NCBI RefSeq assembly: GCF_003589595.1
Contig: NW_020654810.1
Location: 20,155,201-20,219,200, forward strand
From: Hyposmocoma kahamanoa
Taxonomy: Eukaryota; Arthropoda; Insecta; Lepidoptera; Cosmopterigidae
Direction: 5' to 3'
DNA: 64,000 nucleotides
Shown here: in pieces, positions 60,079 through 64,000 of the stretch
Layout of the letters: each line of letters opens with the position of its first letter
Numbering within the stretch: the first letter of the stretch is position 1
Program-made: the position numbers and the translations under genes
The notes under the pieces: model-generated
What the model was told of the DNA's origin: nothing
What the model saw: only the letters and a program-made list of their open reading frames with translations
Database searches by the model: none

Positions 60079-60257
60079 TGTTTAAAACGCAAAATTTGAT
60101 GGGCAGTGCCACTGCGTCCGTCACCTTGAGACATAAGTTGACAAGTCATATATACGCAGGAACGCAATAATGCTCACGTTACTACTTGGCGGCAGAAATA
60201 GGTAAGGTGGCAATACTTCCTTGGACGAACTCTTCTACAAGGAGCTCTACTGCTACT
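60079..60257 (-). mobile_element. Family B copy 14, 3'-truncated
   Basis: GCAATAATGCTCACGTTACT keeps the dyad with one change on each arm. The element 5' end is intact (CTCTACTGCTACT). Confidence 0.8.
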
Positions 60258-60541
60258 AAATTATTATTTTTTTATGCTTAAATATGAGACTTATAAAATT
60301 TCACTTATACATAATTTGTTTCATGTGGCTCGTATTACATTTATGACTTTTATGTGATAACAACACTATTGAGGTATGAAATTTCGTTTTCGTATTTGTT
60401 CCGAGACTGTACAAATCTAGAAAACTCGGTCACACTTCGGCTGTTGCTGGTACACTAAGACTGATTGGAATCCGACAAAATTCGAATATCGCTTGTACAC
60501 CTAGACATAAAATGATTCCTGTGACATTTCGGACCGTCACT

Positions 60542-60770
60542 TCTCGGATTCGGAACTGGGGGTTTACTCTCGATCTCCGTCAGACATCCGTCCGAAACAA
60601 TTACTGCCAAATAAGGAATACTTGACCAAATGAAAAGACGCGTGATGCGAATGAAGCTACATTCTGGATACATGTCTTTTAATTTTGTAGAATATTACTT
60701 ATTTGACAGTAATTGTTTCGGACGGATGTCGAACGGAGATCGAAAGTAGACCCCCTGATACGAATCGGAT
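60542..60770. mobile_element. Inverted-repeat MITE, 229 bp
   Basis: Arms of about 70 bp: GATCTCCGTCAGACATCCGT, CCGAAACAATTACTG on the left against CAGTAATTGTTTCGG, ACGGATGTCGAACGGAGATC on the right. The central 80 bp is unpaired. No ORF beyond chance. Confidence 0.8.
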
Positions 60771-60774
60771 GTAG

Positions 60775-61680
60775 TGCGTAAACGCGCTTATTATAACCAA
60801 GCAATTATTAAACCATTTGTCGTAGCAACGTTTTGAGCAAAATATTTCCTTTCTCCTAACAGTATAATTATTTTTTTGCTAAAATCCATGTCGGCGTGTG
60901 CATTTTAACCTACAATTCTTTTATTTCTTTCTTCACGTTTATACAAAACATTCCTATTGTGCAAGTGACCTTTAGATGTAAAAATAGAAGCACTAAATCA
61001 AAGATCTAGATCATTATGCGTCTCAGTGCACATGGGACAACTTTCAAGCGATAAATAACTTATAAACCAACGGACGTTGAAACTTGTATCAGCATCTTTT
61101 ACTCTTATGTCTTTGTAGTTAAGGTTTAGAATGGATATAGTGGAAGTTTGTAATGTTATGAACACGATAGATGTTACAGCCCTCACAGGTTGGAAACTAT
61201 ACAGCTCTAGTATGTAAAGTGGTAGGGCAATGACCAACTACGAAGAATACACCTAGGTATATGTATATAAGAATGTTTGTTCAAGTCAACAGATAATTGT
61301 GTATTATTTTGAAGATTATTGACGTTGTGGTTAAGATGATAGTTGATTGTTAGACTTAAATTGCAAATGGTTGCCGTGTGATCAACGTAAAAATAAATGT
61401 TATGGCTGAAGATGTTGTAGTATAGTGAATGTCGCACTATAGATAGTTGCTAAGAACATGTAAAAGGAGGCAGCTCATCGCCGTGTAATAAATAATGCCT
61501 TTACCATGATTTCAAATTCGGGAACATATTAAAAAAAAAAACAATTGTAATTTGATGTCAAAATAGGCTCAATTCGAAATAGTAATGTACAAACTAGATA
61601 TGATATGATAGCTGCGGGACTTCACGAGACTGCGCGAAAATTCTCCAGAAGACCTGTGTTTTGGGTCGTATCTAATTTGT
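60775..61680. other. No recognisable gene
   Basis: Short chance ORFs only. Confidence 0.4.
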
Positions 61681-61683
61681 AAG

Positions 61684-61868
61684 TTTTTCTTTATAATACC
61701 AAGTGAAGGGACGAACAAGTCATGCGCCTGGTAGTAAGCGAAACGCCTATCCACAGCAGTTGCAGTGCCACTCATAAGACAAGATGATAAATCTCATGTG
61801 CCTGTAATTTCACCAGCATCCTTACCCTTCCCTGGAAGAATTCTTTCACAAGGAGCTCTAGTGCTACT
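61684..61868 (-). mobile_element. Family B copy 15, internally deleted
   Basis: Both ends are present (CTTTATAATACCAAGTG and CTCTAGTGCTACT), but the hairpin and the central promoter-distal block are gone. Confidence 0.8.
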
Positions 61869-61869
61869 A

Positions 61870-62690
61870 AAATTGAAATAAAGTCCATATTACACAATTA
61901 GCATAGTGCCACAGTGGACAAGTTCTCGGTCTCACTAACCGACCTCCGCAGAGGAATTCTTGGCAAGTAAACATGAAAATATCTTATCTATAACAATTAA
62001 TTTTTTTTTTCTTCTTTCTCTTTGTATTGGTATTGTTTATAAACTATCTTTGTATTCGTATTTTATAGCACTAAGATATTAAGATAATTCCGCTCAGTGC
62101 AACATGTGTTTCATCTGTTAATAGTTGTGCGCTTTTAAAAACACTTGTCAATGTACAATAAACTAGTTATTAATGTAAATTGACAAAAGAAGCTTCAATC
62201 ATTGCGCCGTATACTTTTCAAACCTTATCCATGTGACACAGGCACAATTTCTGACTACATTATTTCAACATTCTGCATACAATTTGGAAAAATACATGCA
62301 AGACTGCATGCAAAAGATCAAGGTCTATCTGATTATATTGTTCGTGAATAACCGATTTTGTGGAACAATGCTATGCTTGCTTGTCTGTAACGCGTGATGG
62401 ATAGTGATGTACGGCACACGTCATATTTATGCGTATGCAAATTATGATATTATCATATATTTCACATTTTTCCACAGTTGACTTTAAATCATGTCACTTT
62501 GTCTTCATTTACCCTTATTTGGTCTTACGATATCTTCATTGTCATTTGATGGTCTGTATTATCTTGATCTTTTCTGAAATAATTACACTATCTACTTGTT
62601 ATAACGACAAACAAAAGACATCGTAAGTTGGAGTAAAAACTAGCCGCCAACTTAAAATAGTGGATCAATAGTAGACTATAGTGTAAAAAA
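61870..62690. other. No recognisable gene
   Basis: Nothing supported. Confidence 0.4.
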
Positions 62691-62697
62691 AGTGTAC

Positions 62698-62916
62698 GTT
62701 CCTTGTGAACGGGTTCGTCCGGGGTAGTACTGCCACTATTTCTGCCGCCAAGCAGTAATGTTAGCATTACTGGTGAAATTACAGGCACACGAGACAGGCA
62801 GAGCCTAGCGATTTAAAACTTTGAGTAGCACTGCAACTGTTATGGACAGGCGTGTAGCTTACCGTCAGGCGCACGACTTGTTCGTCCCGTCACTTGATAT
62901 TATAAAAACAAAAACA
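62698..62916 (+). mobile_element. Family B copy 16
   Basis: Hairpin AGTAATGTTAGCATTACT intact; ends CACTTGATATTATAAAAACA. The first 15 bp and a central block are missing. Confidence 0.85.
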
Positions 62917-62919
62917 ATT

Positions 62920-64000
62920 ATTTCGAAACATCTGCAACATCGGAACGTTTATTGATACTTACTAAAACAAAATAACTTTCTGACGAGTTGTACAAGCAAT
63001 AATGCAGGTATCTTTTGCCTTATCTACTTCGAAAAGCAATTTGGAATTAAAAACTATCGCATTATATCACTCGCGAACTATGCATCCAAATGTCACGATC
63101 CCAGTGAAAGCAAAAAACTCGCACGAATACTATCAGACTATTTCCAATGAATATCTTACAATAAGAAACAGGAAAAGAGTCCTTCATAGGAGAAGAATAG
63201 GACTTTTAATTTAATAAACTTTAAATTTGTGTCTGAGTCACAAACCATATAAATATTTTTTGCAGTTGGAATACCAACGGTCCATTTCGCAAGATTCCAA
63301 ATTAGGCCAAGTTACGCCAACAATTTGTAGACGATTTTGTCATTAAATGTAAATTCGACTACAGACGTTTTTAAGTAGAAGTCGGAACGTGAAAAAACAA
63401 TGTAATAACTTAACTACTCGACTCGTTTTCATTTTCTGCAATGGGCAAAGAATTCATTCTCAATTATTTGGCAGTTCTTCGAAAGATACGACGCGTCTGT
63501 TGGATAATTAATCAGAAATACAAAATGGGTTTTTTATCTTTGACTACGCCCATTTGGCGAATTTTTTAGTGTGCTGTCCACCCAAATGGTCAGTTAAAGC
63601 TGCTTTATGGTAGTTGCAATGTATTTATTATTATTGTAAATTGATTTTATTGTTAAATATATTCTTTAAATATAACGATTAAAAAGCATTAACACAAAGC
63701 ATATTTTAAAGAACATTAAAACGTTATCCAAAGTATATACTGATCAATATAGCATAAGTGTCCGTCCATAGCAAATGTAATACCTAAAAATTAACGCACC
63801 ACTAGGTCAATAAATAACAAAGCCTTACATTTTCAATTTAATGCACAATGCCTTTTAAATTCCGCGATTAAGTGACAATGGGTTAGCAAAATTTCCACTA
63901 CCGATATCCGGCGAGCGATAAGTGCACGCGCAGGGGTCGCGTGATATGCCAGCTAGTATTTATAGTTACACTGCGTAATCAACAACACCATCTCTGTGAC
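62920..64000. other. No recognisable gene
   Basis: A 70-codon ORF (63002-63214, +) is unrecognised. The rest is A+T-rich. Confidence 0.4.

Noticed and set aside
1..64000. CRISPR array, bacterial operon or viral genome
   Set aside because: No regularly spaced repeats, no ribosome-binding-site-led gene clusters and no viral structural genes. Coding density is that of animal noncoding DNA.

Overview
This is A+T-rich (by eye about 65% A+T) eukaryotic nuclear DNA, almost certainly from a moth or butterfly (Lepidoptera). Evidence: an RTE-clade LINE fragment carrying the DRIRNEEIRRRTKVTDIA block, tRNA-derived SINEs ending in GATGATGATG, several short inverted-repeat elements, a mariner transposon and a Penelope-like endonuclease remnant. 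I see no host protein-coding exon that I can name, no functional tRNA or rRNA gene, no CRISPR array and no bacterial-type operon. The window reads as intergenic or, more likely, long-intron DNA filled with transposable elements (TEs) of different ages.

Layout. 0-13 kb: an inverted-repeat element (407-583), SINEs, a cluster of dyads (2005-2170), LINE 3' ends, a 5'-truncated CR1/Jockey-type LINE (4195-4965) and an RTE fragment with frameshifts (7765-8985). 13-18 kb: SINEs, including one inserted in another (17335-17852). 18-27 kb: nearly free of recognisable TEs. 27-30 kb: a non-autonomous hAT-type element with a perfect 8-bp target duplication and two palindromes inside (27194-28098), then a complete mariner (28842-30117) with an intact 339-residue DD34D transposase, the only intact gene in the window. 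30.7-33 kb: Penelope-like GIY-YIG endonuclease remnant, a TIR element whose ends carry CCGACTTC, and a CpG-rich foldback. 33-38.7 kb: SINEs, a decayed LINE reverse-transcriptase end and one unexplained 191-codon ORF. 38.7-46.6 kb: TE-poor, with the best host signal: a CpG-rich minus-strand core promoter (initiator plus downstream promoter element at exact spacing, start near 45771) followed by a canonical splice donor at 45361. That suggests a noncoding first exon whose gene runs leftwards through a long first intron. 46.6-64 kb: dense in SINEs and LINE 3' ends, with a nested insertion carrying a 13-bp duplication (56493-57082).

The dominant repeat, here called family B, is a roughly 285-bp element with a constant 5' end, an A-rich 3' tail and a conserved internal hairpin. 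It occurs at least 16 times. Other short families are labelled C to H for reference within this answer only. Nothing here amounts to a clearly new multi-gene system. The items most worth following are the intact mariner, the internal architecture of the hAT element, the hairpin of family B, the leader-plus-tRNA-plus-hairpin structure of family C, and the minus-strand promoter/first exon.
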